Assembly: GCF_000003815.2 (NCBI RefSeq)
Contig: NC_049997.1
Location: 9,387,060 to 9,451,059 of the forward strand
Direction of reading: 5' to 3'
From: Branchiostoma floridae
Lineage: Eukaryota; Chordata; Leptocardii; Amphioxiformes; Branchiostomatidae
Length of the DNA stretch: 64,000 nucleotides
A model generated the notes under the pieces. That model searched no databases and was not told where the DNA came from. It saw only the letters and a program-made list of their open reading frames with translations. A program made the translations under genes and the position numbers. Positions 24,201-31,562 of the stretch are shown in pieces (position 1 is the stretch's first letter; every line of letters starts with the position of its first letter).

Positions 24201-27200
24201 AGACCAGACGTTTCAGGCATCATAGATGAGTCTTTCGAAAGACATCGGATGGTGTCTGGGTGTCATAACCCTCATCGACGTATGTTAATATTTCATTGTT
24301 TATTTATTTACGAAACCGGAAATAGTCAAATTGTGTGTATTCAGCGAATCTAAGATATGAAACACTATTTATTATTGCCAGCAACACATAAGTTGATACG
24401 TTTATTGCTTCTTCTTGCTCGAGGGAAAATTGCAAGTTACAAAAATGACAGACATGATAGACAAGCAATAAAGCTAATTCTGAACGTACCTTTTGTTTCT
24501 GCATCTCTTCAAACTTCCCCCTCACGCTGCCTCGCATCTTCGGTACGTAACTTTTCGGAGTTTCCTTTGGCTTTTCTTTCACTTCTTCCTCCTCGTCGGA
24601 GTCCATCAACTCCTAAAGAATTCAATATTCAAATAAAAAGTCAGAAAGTATGCCGGGACATACGCAGTGTTTTTCAGCAAGATTTAGCACTGTAACGATA
24701 TCCGGAACCGGCCTACTGCATTCGCTACTCTAATCTATGGAGAAATATGTTTGTGAGAGAATGCAGGCAAACCAAAATATACCAAAGAGTAATCAAAGGT
24801 GTATATTAGCACAGAGAGCCCCGAACTGCAGTTCACTGTACTCTTTACAGACAGACTAATGAAAAATGATCTTAACATTCATACAAATATTGCTATGTAC
24901 GTCTGTGTACGTCTTACTCCAAGAGTGCACAACATGCGGAAAACAAATCAAGCAAACACAAAAACAAGACTACAAGAAAACATTGACAATACAGAAGAAA
25001 AGACATTTACCGTGGATGCTGTCAACCCGATAAACAAAGACAAAAGGAAGTTCAGAAAAGAGTGGCAAGCGACAGTCAACAATAGCAAATGCGACAAAAA
25101 CCTTCAGGAATTGTTTTCTAAGTGCTGAGTGTTTCTCCCGCTGGTCACGTGACTCCCTCTCCTTGCGAACTTCTTCGAATTTCTTAGCCTCCTTCTCCTC
25201 CTTCCTGACCCGCATCTGTTCAAACCGTTCCTTAACGTTCACATTGGCAAACTTAGGAACGTACGTGGCGGAGGTTTCGGGCTCCTAAACGTTTGAGATA
25301 ACGTTGGGAAAATGGTTACACAAAAAACGACAAGAAATATAAGAGAAAGGGAAGAGAACAACAACAAAACCAGACAAAGACTCGGGAAAGTTGGAGGAAA
25401 ACATATCGACACAGAAAGAAGAAACATGAATTGGTTCATGTCATGGCTGCATCAATACACCTGCAGAGCCACTTGGAAATACCCTTAAAATATACAGTAC
25501 TTTTATCATAACGTGGGTTTTATTTCACCACTAGTATCTTAGTCCTTTCGATGAGGCTATAGGAGAACTTGTAAATCCCTTGTATAACTTAGTTCTCTAT
25601 TCACAACAACATGTATCAATCATGTTTGGGACCACATCTTTAAGAAGTAACATAGTCTCTCATTTTTTGTTGTTTGACAACATATACGCAATGAGGCTAT
25701 CCTTTTTAACCTCCTTGATACGCGTAATTTACGTAAATGTGAAAATACTTTACGTTTGCATTGGGACCGCATTGTAACGATGCAGTAGCGACATCTAGCT
25801 GCAGTGCGAAAAGTACATCCTACTCTGAGGAAGGTGACAGACAGTCACCGGAACGTCGGTTCTTGTGCAACATGTGCATGTAGTCGTGAATAAAGAACCG
25901 TGTTATTCAGTACATAAAATATCTTCATCTTTATAGAAATGTATAACGCTAGGTCACCTTTATCCGCGGGGTAACCTCTATCCGTTGCATGTAGAATCGG
26001 AATATTAAGTGATATCAAGTCGACAGACGACTGTTTCAGACTGGAATGCGATGAAAACATTGCAATTTGAAACCAACGTCCGTCGACTAGATATCCCTCA
26101 ATACATCATTTTAAAAACAACGGATATAGGTTACCTTGTGGATTAAGGTGAACTACCGTTACATTAATGGCAGGTGGTAGACACAGCCATGACTAAGCTT
26201 GATGAAATCGGATGTGACAGACGACTACTCCCTCTACTCCACGGTACTGTAACCATGGTAACGTTACCTTCTTGGGCTGCAGAACAACCTTAGCAGCGGA
26301 ACGGGGCAACTGAACCTTGGCAAGACCTGGTACGATCGGGTCCTAGTAACATTTAGCAAAGACATCAACTTTACTATCTATTACCCATCCTACGCAGGGA
26401 CATCCAACAACCAAACTGCCTGTCTGGATGTGCCCTGCTCTCTCAACCGCCACCCTTAGTTCCTGACCGCCCTGCTTATAAATAGAGGGGGCGTCCACAG
26501 GAACTAAGAGTGACGGTTAAAAGAGCAGGGCACATCCAGACAGGCAGTTTGGCTGTTGGATGTTCCTGCGTAGGAGGATGTCTATTACCATACGTACTCC
26601 GATACTCGTCTTACAAGTCAGTACTTGCAAGTTGTATGTAACCGCGCTGTCGTTTGAATTGAGACTATTGTGATATATTCTATTGTTTATTGCCAATGAC
26701 ATTAGTCATCGTTAGAAAGTTCGAGTTTTCTAAAAGTATACATGCTTTAGCAAGCTGAGATATCTTAAGTATGTTAAACATGCCTTAGTCCCCATGCACT
26801 TATTGGTCAAATGAAAGAAGTAATGAATGAATAATGAATGAACGAACAAAAAATGAATGAAATAATGAAAATGAATAAACGAATAAATGAATTAATGGTT
26901 TAGTGATAATGACAACATTATTTCAACGTTGTAATGATAGTACAAACTAACTATTGCAGAACTGGGAATGGCAACAAGCGATGCAATGACGAAAACGGTA
27001 GCGAGCTACTCAAACAAATTTCCCCCGAACTGAATTGGGCTATGTTTACTTTCTTAACTGCCAAAACCGAATATATCCGGCACACATATACATGCCCTGT
27101 GTGCCGTGCCCGGTTATAACCGGGATAGCGTATTCCCCCGTGCGCGTGTAGCGCACGAACCCCGGAAGTTAACGTTTGGGACTTCGGCCTTGTTCGGGTG

Positions 27201-28643
27201 TCTCTTTTCCGGGGTCAGCGGCCAACCCTGGCACTAATAGCATTTTATAGGGCTGAAACTCTGGCAGTTTAAGGGTTAAACTTTTTGGGGGTACATTTAG
27301 CTGTCACATCATGACTCACACCAACGAGACATCTTCCTCATTGCTAAATCTATAAACGTTATGTGAACTTTAAAGAAAAACGCAAGATGGCGTTTCTTTC
27401 TGCCAGCTGCCTGAATCACAAGTTTGAGCTATTCTTCGATAACCTCCCTTTCCACGATGTACAAAATGAATAGGAAAGAGATACCATAACGTTTTACTTT
27501 GAAAACCCGAAAAAAAAACATTTCTTCTACGGTTTGAACACCATTCAAGAAGCTGCTCTATGACTAAGACCACAGACTCGGTGGCTTAAGATTTTAGGTA
27601 AACAACCCTAAAAGGAAAGGGGAATAAATAAGGGAGGCCTGCATTTGCCGTGACAACTTAAAGTACGTGAGCAAAGACAAGACTTGGCACTGGAACTTTC
27701 AACATCCCCAGACTTTTAGTCTTTCTGGCTTGACTTGTTGATGTTTGGTTTATGTCTGCCAGGACCGCGTCAAATGGATAACGGGTTCTCATCACAGAGA
27801 GCTAGAAATAAGTAAAATTCCTGATATACAGGTTATAGACTTAATGAACGAGAGTATTACAATGAACTGTTTGAAAAAAGGAATGTCTTCTCATATTTCA
27901 GTTGTAACGTAAGTTTCCCTCGAATGTACAAGTTTTTCACGAGAAAGCTGTCCGAATTACTCTGCGGTAATATATGTCAAGTCAGTTTCGCGTATAGATA
28001 ACAAAGGATGACATAACATAAAAATTGACTATTTTTGGTCGCATGCCCTATACGAGACCAATAGTTCCCGACCCAAGACCAACTCTACGTGAATCTAGAA
28101 TAACCGTTCCGTTTAAGGCCTCCAAGGTCATGCACGTCATCCGACCATGGGAAAGAAAAATCCAAACGACGAAAGCATGGTGACAGGACAAAACTAGATA
28201 CAAAAGAAACACAAAGGCAGACAAAAAACCAAACTTAAACCTATTTGTTCAGCCCCTGTTTGTTACTGTTTACAAAATTTTCAACATTGTTTATTGACGT
28301 CAGCGCCGTGATATCATATGTTAGATGGAAACAGTGTATCTTTAGGGTGCGTTAGGATCTTACAGTGTTGGAATGTGGAGTACTATAGTTTACAGACACA
28401 ATTTGTAAGAAAATCGTTACTGCGTCTTGTTTGTAGAACCACTGTGTTTCCGACGAGTGGTAAGCCGTGACAGGGAGTTCATTGTGCGTTAGTGTAACCC
28501 TTAGCTTGCCACACAAAACCGTCTAGTGTTTGTACAAGACACACGATCCGGCGACTCACTTTCTTGTTGTCGCCATTGACGGAGTTGGACGATGGTTCTG
28601 TGGCCGACTGCTGATCGGAGTCCCCCTCCCCTGTCTTGGCCAT
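8605..28643 (-). CDS. NEXN: Nexilin-like modular actin-associated protein, whole gene (about 27 exons)
   Basis: Vertebrate nexilin is an F-actin-binding protein of Z-discs and cell-matrix junctions; this homologue is inferred to do similar work. The exons E1-E27 listed below join with compatible phases to about 1,620 residues. Order: acidic and basic N-terminus; two YVPK-containing modules as in vertebrate nexilin; about 15 further head-plus-helix modules (head like GSVKGRFEEM, then E/K/R-rich helix); a PGKLK subgroup also seen in vertebrate nexilin; an EQREID segment; an I-set Ig domain with LPETFPEDEGEYMCKAVN; then a long K/Q/S/T-rich tail. Introns between modules are phase 0; the Ig exon has a phase 2 intron before it and phase 1 after it. 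The start chosen is the ATG at 28643 in context ACCATGG. An in-frame ATG at 29160 on a spliced upstream exon would add 12 residues. Identity is strong; E6 and E10 are uncertain, and isoforms are likely. Confidence 0.9.
10343..10563 (-). CDS. NEXN: Nexilin-like E26: I-set immunoglobulin domain
   Basis: The 73 residues have RPKPDVTWYLNGK (C-strand Trp) and LPETFPEDEGEYMCKAVN, the D-x-G-x-Y-x-C F-strand motif nearly as in vertebrate nexilin. The B-strand position normally occupied by Cys is Ala (RFEAKV), so the usual intradomain disulfide cannot form, which fits a cytosolic protein. Phase 2 in, phase 1 out (donor GTAACG). This domain is the strongest single evidence for the gene's identity. Confidence 0.96.
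10858..11069. repeat. ~105-bp tandem duplication in intron E25/E26
   Basis: The two copies (10858-10966, 10967-11069) both start ATTGGGTCA.ACAGGTG and share AACTG.CCGA.TCA, TCGAAAAT, CGGA.AACAGTTC and GAACTGCC or AACTGCC. Divergence is about 20%. Confidence 0.7.
11094..11278 (-). CDS. NEXN: Nexilin-like E25: pre-Ig acidic segment and first Ig strand
   Basis: The exon gives 61 residues plus two bases. A basic/acidic helix leads to SDVEDSDEDEPLSATSE and then APKFVKNFENMTIFDGDPV, the A-strand region of the Ig fold. It ends in phase 2 (AG|G, Arg). Donor GTATGA. Confidence 0.93.
11626..11762 (+). repeat. Interspersed repeat, copy 1 (GC-rich end)
   Basis: Runs from TGTGGAAACGAAAAAT to GGGCCCCGG. 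An inverted copy lies at 30250-30385. Shared blocks include ACGACT.TTCTCTT, GTCTTGTGT and CGTTCCC.AAAGCTGCCCGG. It is followed directly by a (TTTG)n tract, as a retroposed tail might be. Too short to classify. Confidence 0.65.
11763..11807. repeat. (TTTG)n microsatellite
   Basis: About nine TTTG/GTTT tetranucleotides in a row in the intron between E24 and E25, adjoining the interspersed repeat at 11626-11762. Confidence 0.9.
12558..12656 (-). CDS. NEXN: Nexilin-like E24: helix with conserved EQREID
   Basis: The 33 residues start SYEEQERRRRIEEEK and contain LMLEQREIDEARRKE. The EQREID core is a signature of vertebrate nexilin just before the Ig domain. Phase 0; acceptor TTTACAG, donor GTGGGT. 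Confidence 0.92.
12893..13021 (-). CDS. NEXN: Nexilin-like E23: acidic linker and RALFSRFENLE
   Basis: The 43 residues have an A/E-rich acidic run, then KVARKQRTRALFSRFENLE, which echoes RASALFEKFQNIDK of E21. Phase 0; acceptor TTACCAG. The donor GTTTGT is weak. Confidence 0.85.
13651..13805. mobile_element. Family A MITE in a nexilin intron
   Basis: Ends TAATCTCCAAGCAGATCCTA and its near-perfect inverse, with inner arms carrying CCGGCC and GATA(G/C)TAT. It lies in intron E22/E23, about 100 bases 3' of exon E22. Confidence 0.8.
13906..14010 (-). CDS. NEXN: Nexilin-like E22: charged helix
   Basis: The 35 residues begin VAEEERLRKVEEERARRLEM and form a pure charged helix, matching the EEERARR region of vertebrate nexilin. 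Phase 0; acceptor CTTGAAG. The donor GTCGGG is weak. Confidence 0.87.
14365..14494 (-). CDS. NEXN: Nexilin-like E21: module 16, K/E-rich
   Basis: The 43 residues continue the head (FALMQKKKEEEEEQRR), pass through DVKEAGKNKR and end in a second head-like segment, ASALFEKFQNIDK, comparable to the LKSKFEKI segment of nexilin. Acceptor ATTTCAG, donor GTATGT. Confidence 0.88.
14697..14794 (-). CDS. NEXN: Nexilin-like E20: acidic linker and start of module 16
   Basis: The 32 residues begin EAAAAEEGGDQEGEEP and end RLSVKE plus two bases of an Arg codon. This is the only phase-2 break in the module region: AG of E20 joins A of E21 to give SVKERFALM. The donor GTTCGT is weak but fixed by the phase and the module pattern. 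Confidence 0.85.
15043..15462 (-). CDS. NEXN: Nexilin-like E19: three PGKLK-type heads in one exon (modules 13-15)
   Basis: The largest module exon (140 residues). It holds LGKLKNKFTELQKKKE and PGKLKNKFEELQKKS as short modules without a full helix, then PGKLTISFEELARQKEEEAR with a full helix. The first two heads are near-identical, indicating internal duplication within the exon. Phase 0; donor GTGAAC. Confidence 0.92.
15838..16146. repeat. 155-bp tandem duplication spanning a nexilin splice donor
   Basis: Copies 15838-15992 and 15993-16146 both begin CGTTCCTGCCGTTTCCACAA (the second copy's spacing is 154) and end TAAAACCTCT.GTAAT. The right-hand end of copy 2 is the real E18 donor and the last 10 exon bases; copy 1 holds a near-identical decoy donor. 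Confidence 0.85.
16137..16337 (-). CDS. NEXN: Nexilin-like E18: module 12, first PGKLK head
   Basis: The 67 residues include RRAPGKLKADYVTLRQRK and a helix ending REAERLRE. The PGKLK head is the type found in the central repeats of vertebrate nexilin. The donor GTTTTA and the last 10 exon bases lie inside a 155-bp tandem duplication (15838-16146), so a near copy of this donor lies 155 bases further downstream in the transcript. Confidence 0.9.
16803..17015 (-). CDS. NEXN: Nexilin-like E17: module 11
   Basis: The 71 residues start QANEEEAEDK, with head RGSLRGKFEVM and a helix ending AAKREAEYE. The acceptor has a tandem CAGCAG, so the first Q can be included or dropped. The donor GTCGGC has a pyrimidine at +3. 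Confidence 0.9.
17476..17691 (-). CDS. NEXN: Nexilin-like E16: module 10
   Basis: The 72 residues start EEEDELAGSLEDL, with a canonical head MGSVKGRFEEL and the most consensus-like helix in the gene (RRKAEEERLRRLEADR). It ends QQESAS at donor GTGAAT. Phase 0. Confidence 0.92.
18103..18300 (-). CDS. NEXN: Nexilin-like E15: module 9 (TQEIR subgroup)
   Basis: The 66 residues have linker DDNDDSPSEG, a diverged head (PSVKDRLHQIK, lacking the usual FEE) and helix QELQLSRLEFDKMMQERE. Phase 0; acceptor CATCAG. The donor GTTTTC is weak. Confidence 0.88.
18857..19057 (-). CDS. NEXN: Nexilin-like E14: module 8 (TQEIR subgroup)
   Basis: The 67 residues have linker DNEEENEVNETNETTK, head KLDVKNRFEEM and helix RRKTQEIRLSRLELDKIA, ending in KEKDE. 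Closely parallel to E12. Phase 0; donor GTGCCT. Confidence 0.9.
19468..19689 (-). CDS. NEXN: Nexilin-like E13: degenerate module 7 lacking the helix
   Basis: The 74 residues have an acidic S/T-rich linker (DEEEDGDSAS) and head GSMKNRFEALREAKEK, but the usual E/R helix is replaced by a short basic stretch ending FIRDTGK. Phase 0; acceptor TTGCAG, donor GTGGCT. It sits between two TQEIR-type modules. Confidence 0.85.
19820..20056 (-). CDS. NEXN: Nexilin-like E12: module 6 (TQEIR subgroup)
   Basis: The 79 residues have head KGDVKGRFEDL and helix RRKTQEIRISRIEFDKMM. The helix is of a subtype shared only with E14 and E15, pointing to recent local exon duplication. The acceptor CCTACAG is chosen over an in-frame CAG 36 bases into the exon. 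The donor may be GTGATC (used) or GTAGAG six bases earlier. Confidence 0.88.
20211..20426 (-). CDS. NEXN: Nexilin-like E11: module 5
   Basis: The 72 residues run from an acidic start (EEEDVEEPEVNG) through head KIGSVKGRYEEM and a helix with ETERLSRLQLEK to the end SVEQ. Phase 0; acceptor TGCTTCAG. The donor GTTAAA is weak. Confidence 0.9.
20503..20547 (-). CDS. NEXN: Nexilin-like E10: putative 45-base exon
   Basis: Acceptor ATATTTCAG and donor GTCAGT enclose 15 in-frame codons, MSEQVRNVLDMLTTM. An internal GTAAGG could give an even shorter form (MSEQ). It has no module signature. Its only support is splice signals and a length divisible by three, so it may be an optional exon or a false call. 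Confidence 0.33.
20677..20895 (-). CDS. NEXN: Nexilin-like E9: module 4
   Basis: The 73 residues comprise an acidic/serine linker (ESDGDTSSSA), head RGGVKGKFEAM and a helix ending EAAFTKAE. One complete module in one phase-0 exon. The donor is GTTAGC, with a pyrimidine at +3. Confidence 0.88.
22277..22417 (-). CDS. NEXN: Nexilin-like E8: helix of module 3
   Basis: The 47 residues begin GKFEEIQKQKEEEARMRAEE and continue as a charged helix ending EEQEVS. The acceptor is CTCAAG. Two in-frame donors are possible: GTGAGC at 22271-22276 (used here) and GTATCG six bases earlier in the transcript. The choice removes or keeps only V-S. Confidence 0.88.
22827..22925 (-). CDS. NEXN: Nexilin-like E7: proline-rich linker and start of module 3 head
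   Basis: The 33 residues start EMFDKMETPSG, run through a P/T/A-rich stretch and end in EKRRSIK, which joins GKFEEI of E8 to complete a standard module head. Phase 0; acceptor CCAAAG, donor GTAGCT. The exon is GC-rich compared with its flanks. Confidence 0.8.
23362..23391 (-). CDS. NEXN: Nexilin-like E6: putative 30-base microexon
   Basis: Acceptor TTTTTTCAG and donor GTGGGT enclose 30 bases reading SDGSAAAGEG in phase 0. The small acidic/glycine sequence resembles the linkers between modules. Inclusion is a prediction from splice signals and phase only. Confidence 0.4.
24004..24114 (-). CDS. NEXN: Nexilin-like E5: helix of module 2
   Basis: The 37 residues include EEERKRRIEMDRQ, close to the vertebrate nexilin segment EEERKRRIEQDM. 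Heptad-like charged helix with Q-rich end. Phase 0 at both ends; acceptor TATAG, donor GTACTT. Confidence 0.9.
24151..24262. repeat. Family B MITE, truncated copy
   Basis: Begins ACGCCAAAAAGCAGTTACTC and continues AAGCAACTGGATATGG..TTTGGAAACGGTCAGAC, as in the full copy at 47637-47787 (inverted there). The distal arm is lost. It starts 36 bases upstream of the E5 acceptor. Confidence 0.7.
24490..24612 (-). CDS. NEXN: Nexilin-like E4: acidic linker and second YVPK head
   Basis: The 41 residues are acidic at the start (ELMDSDEEEE), then SYVPKMRGSVRGKFEEM. The exon is phase 0 at both ends, with acceptor TTTAG and donor GTACGT. It carries only the head of module 2; the helix is in E5. This head/helix split recurs at E7/E8, so the first modules keep a two-exon design while later ones are fused into single exons. 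Confidence 0.9.
25102..25284 (-). CDS. NEXN: Nexilin-like E3: first YVPK module
   Basis: The exon gives 61 residues starting EPETSATYVPKF, with head NVKERFEQM and a charged helix ending RKQFLK. The YVPK plus VK.RFE pattern is that of the nexilin N-terminus. The acceptor TTTAG is good. The donor GTTTTT is weak; I chose it because RKQFLK joined to ELMDSDEEEE of E4 aligns with the contiguous RKQEIK-EMLASDDEED segment I recall from human nexilin. Reading on past the donor loses coding character. Confidence 0.82.
25824..25857. repeat. Short hairpin motif CTGAGGAAGG...CCGGAACGTC
   Basis: CTGAGGAAGGTGAC, loop, then GTCACCGGAACGTC. The stem GGTGAC/GTCACC has compensated differences from the 52532 copy (GGTCG/CGACC), so the structure rather than the sequence is kept. 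The layout is common in retroelement-derived animal repeats (my recollection). Confidence 0.5.
25944..26161. mobile_element. Family C MITE in a nexilin intron
   Basis: The ends TAACGCTAGGTCACCTTTAT and AAGGTGAACTACCGTTA are inverted, followed inward by GGGGTAACCTCTATCCGTT and AACGGATATAGGTTACC, then a GTCGACAGACG.../CGTCCGTCGACT inner pair. Length 218 bp. It lies in intron E2/E3. Confidence 0.8.
26268..26342 (-). CDS. NEXN: Nexilin-like E2: short basic N-terminal exon
   Basis: A 75-base exon in phase 0 between acceptor CTAG and donor GTAACG. It gives 25 residues ending in KVVLQPKK. Basic and proline-containing, it sits just before the first YVPK module. A 195-bp foldback element begins 43 bases upstream of its acceptor, inside the branch-point region. 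Confidence 0.7.
26377..26589. mobile_element. 195-bp foldback element with 9-bp target duplication next to exon E2
   Basis: The element 26386-26580 is two ~90-bp arms (CATCCTACGCAGGGACATCC and its inverse, continuing through CTGCCTGTCTGGATGTGCCC) around a short A/T-rich loop. Only a handful of arm mismatches are visible. It is flanked on both sides by TCTATTACC (26377-26385 and 26581-26589), a 9-bp target-site duplication that fits the Mutator-like group. The clean duplication and high arm identity indicate a young insertion. Confidence 0.88.
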
Positions 28644-28667
28644 GGTTTTGGTTTTACTAGGCTGCAC
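28560..28667 (-). CDS. NEXN: Nexilin-like E1: N-terminus
   Basis: Acceptor TTTCTACAG lies before 28667 and donor GTGAGT at 28554-28559. The ATG at 28643-28641 has a strong context (ACCATGG) and begins MAKTGEGDSDQQ. The exon gives 28 residues, S/Q/D-rich and probably disordered, and ends in phase 0. The 24 bases 5' of the ATG are open in frame and may be coding if E0 is used. Confidence 0.65.
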
Positions 28668-29148
28668 CTGTAGAAATATGATAAACAAACAACTCTTGAA
28701 GTACCATTCTCTCATCACACGGACGCCATTTTGATGATGACAGAGTGCCTCCCTATTAATGACCTATCATTTTAGTGCAATTTTTGGGTTTTATTATGAC
28801 GTTAATAATCTCAAGTGGTGAAATCTAGCATCAACAAAATTATTCATATTATGGTGTTATGGCGTAGGCATTTTCTACTCCTTTTACTGCGTCACACGTA
28901 CCGCAACACAAGTTCCCACTTACAGTTACACCTGCACACCCTGGCAATTGTTCGCGCAAATCAATCGGATGGAGCCTTTGTAAGACGGGCAATACAAGTA
29001 CAATGGAGATGTCGGACCGGTGCATGGGGACACGCGGGACCTGGCCACAGCGGATAACATTACATACTGGTGCTCGGACCACTGGTACAGCTCTATCAAC
29101 ATAGGCTTGTTAAGAAAACATGCTCTCAGCACAAAACGGTGTACTTAC

Positions 29149-29160
29149 CTGCAAACTCAT
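29149..29160 (-). CDS. NEXN: Nexilin-like, possible upstream first exon (E0)
   Basis: A consensus donor GTAAGT (29143-29148) follows ATG AGT TTG CAG. Joined to the acceptor of E1 this reads in frame into E1, giving M-S-L-Q and then eight residues before the E1 ATG. An in-frame TAG lies about 20 bases upstream. The ATG context is weak, so this exon may be entirely 5' untranslated. Its 5' end is not visible. Confidence 0.4.
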
Positions 29161-30249
29161 GAATGAAAAAAGAAAACACTAAACACGCAAGTATAACAAA
29201 AGCAATACAGAAATCATACAAAGTATTGGCTATACCTACGTTATAATCTGATGGTGGTTCGTCCACTCTATGACTTTTAGGATTTCGTTCACTAGCATAA
29301 GAGGTACTTAATCACAGATTGACTCACACCCAAACAAACCAACCCTAGGAGTCATGGCGCTATAAACAGTAGAAACAGGAACGTGCTATAACGTTACGTG
29401 TTGTCATCACAAATGTTTACTAGATTATAATGATCGGTCAAAACGGAGCCTACACTAATTCTGGTACTCACCATGCCTCTCACTAGTCATTGTGTACCAA
29501 GTGCATACCAAGTACGGGGGATGATTCATTTCATCCTTAAGGGGGGGTGTGATTCATGCTCAAATTTAAGGTCGGTCTGTGTCCAAAAATAGGAAAATTA
29601 TTTTCATTGTAAAACTGATTTTCTCTTGGTAGTTAGGTTGATCAAGGTCAATTGGAAAGGATTGTACTTTAGACGCGCCCCACCCCCCAGAAATATTGCT
29701 CCTCCTCCCCCGGAACGCCAAGTGGTAAGGTCAAGGGTCAAAGAGGGGGTCGGGACTCTACATATCAGTCCTATGGAGTCATGGGATAATATTTCAAAAC
29801 CAGTAACTCCGTCAAAGCCCGGCGACCCACATCGGTTGACTACACGGGCGCACAACAAAGCGCGCGGTAAACTAAATATCTGGGGGAAAGTGAGCCCTCG
29901 GCGCGCTGAAAAGTGAACTGACCGTTCGCAAACAGAGACGGAAATTCTTGCAGCGATTGGGTTGTATATTCAAGTGTTGTGGGAGACTAGGGGAGCCGGG
30001 TTGTGTGCATTCCGACAGCGTCTCGTTTCAGGCTACGTTCCAAATATGTAGGAAGGGCTGTGGGACCGGGTAGGGCTATATTTGGGGCTGCATGCGAGCT
30101 GTGCGCGTCAAGAGGTGCTTCAGAGTTCGTCACTGGAAGGGTGCGGAGAGAAGTTTAACCTTCCAAGCAGAAAATGGGACGTTTTATCAATATTGTGTGG
30201 TTTTAGGATGTGCTATGACAGCTAGTTAGGCGAACGTCATATTTCAAAA

Positions 30250-30385
30250 CCGGGGCCCGACCGGGCAGCTTTTGGGAACGAAAGTATGATGTAAAAGACA
30301 CCAAAGTACACAAGACATGAAGAGAATAGTCGTAGGCATTATTTGTGTATATTTGGCGTATACATATCAATTTTTCGTTTCCACA
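30250..30385 (-). repeat. Interspersed repeat, copy 2 (inverted)
   Basis: Reverse complement of the 11626-11762 unit with roughly 85% identity by eye over the aligned blocks. It has no (TTTG)n tail. Confidence 0.65.
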
Positions 30386-31489
30386 AACAGCCCGGCAAGC
30401 GTGAAGGTATATTTTCTCTTGGGTTAATTACGTACAAGGGTGGGGTTGGGTGAGAGGAGGCACGGTCACATTTATTTAGGCCTACGGATCTAATTTTAGC
30501 ATCTTCAGTGTATCTTGGGTGCCGGCATTGCCATGGCCAAGTGACATAGTCCTGGCCCAAAGATTAATTTCAGCAAAGCAACAGCATTACTAACAACGTG
30601 TCCAATAAATACTACACTGTATACTAGTAATAGTATTAAAAGCAGGCAATTATATCTGTACAACTGTATAGAAATCGGAGATTTACTTTGGGACGTTTTG
30701 AGTGGCATTCATCACTCTTTTTCAGCATCACTTCATAGAGGTCTACTTTCATAAAATTAATATACACTTTACTAGTATATTTCTCACAATTGTTATAGCC
30801 TTTTATCACCAAATCCTGCGTTTCTTTCTTGTTGTTGTTTTTTTCTTAACTTTCACTTTTTAGCGACTTCCTATGTCAAGAACTCAAGTCAATGGTTTAA
30901 TTCCAGGAAAAGGCAATATATCTAGAGCGTAAAAACATTTAAACACATTTCTCATAACTTACCATGAGCAAAGGTGGGCCGGGAATCCCGGGTTGACTTA
31001 GGGGTCTGCAATGTTACTGGACGTCCTGTCAGGAAAAAGAAACATTGTCAAAGCATATCACAGCAATCATTTTGTCTGTTATGCATTATGCATTTGTCAT
31101 CGATATCATAACTATACCCTTTACAATGTTGAGAGTAAGACAGTGATACAGAACGAATTCGAAAGAGCAACGCTTTCAAGCCTTTCCAGTATAAATATCG
31201 CATTGTGACTAGTCAACGTACATGTACACATACACCCCTATCCCTTTCGGCTTCACCTTTGCTTGTTCATACAGGTCATTCGTAGGAAATAATTGTGTGT
31301 TTGGCTGCTCGGCACTATTGGATGTGCGACATGTGGCGAGGTGATGGGAGAGTGGACCTCTTAAGTCAACGGATATTCTTCAATTATCTGCAATTGGCAT
31401 AGCCCCATCTCAATGTCACTTTTGATCACTTCAGTATGATCGGTTCCTAGTTTCCTTCGCCAAGAAGGTTATGTTTTCGATAGCTTTTG

Positions 31490-31562
31490 TATGTGTGCGT
31501 GTGTGCGGGCACATGTGTGTGTGTGTGGGGGGGGGGGGCGTGTGTGTGCGTGTGCGCGTGTA
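31490..31562. repeat. GT-rich microsatellite with G10 run
   Basis: TGTGTGTGCG/TGTGTGTG tracts interrupted by a run of ten or so G. Simple low-complexity sequence. Confidence 0.9.

Noticed and set aside
27119-27200. GC-rich hairpins (GTGCGC...GCGCAC, CCGGTTATAACCGG) resembling a structured RNA gene
   Set aside because: They do not fold into a tRNA or other RNA family I can recognise; probably a repeat remnant.
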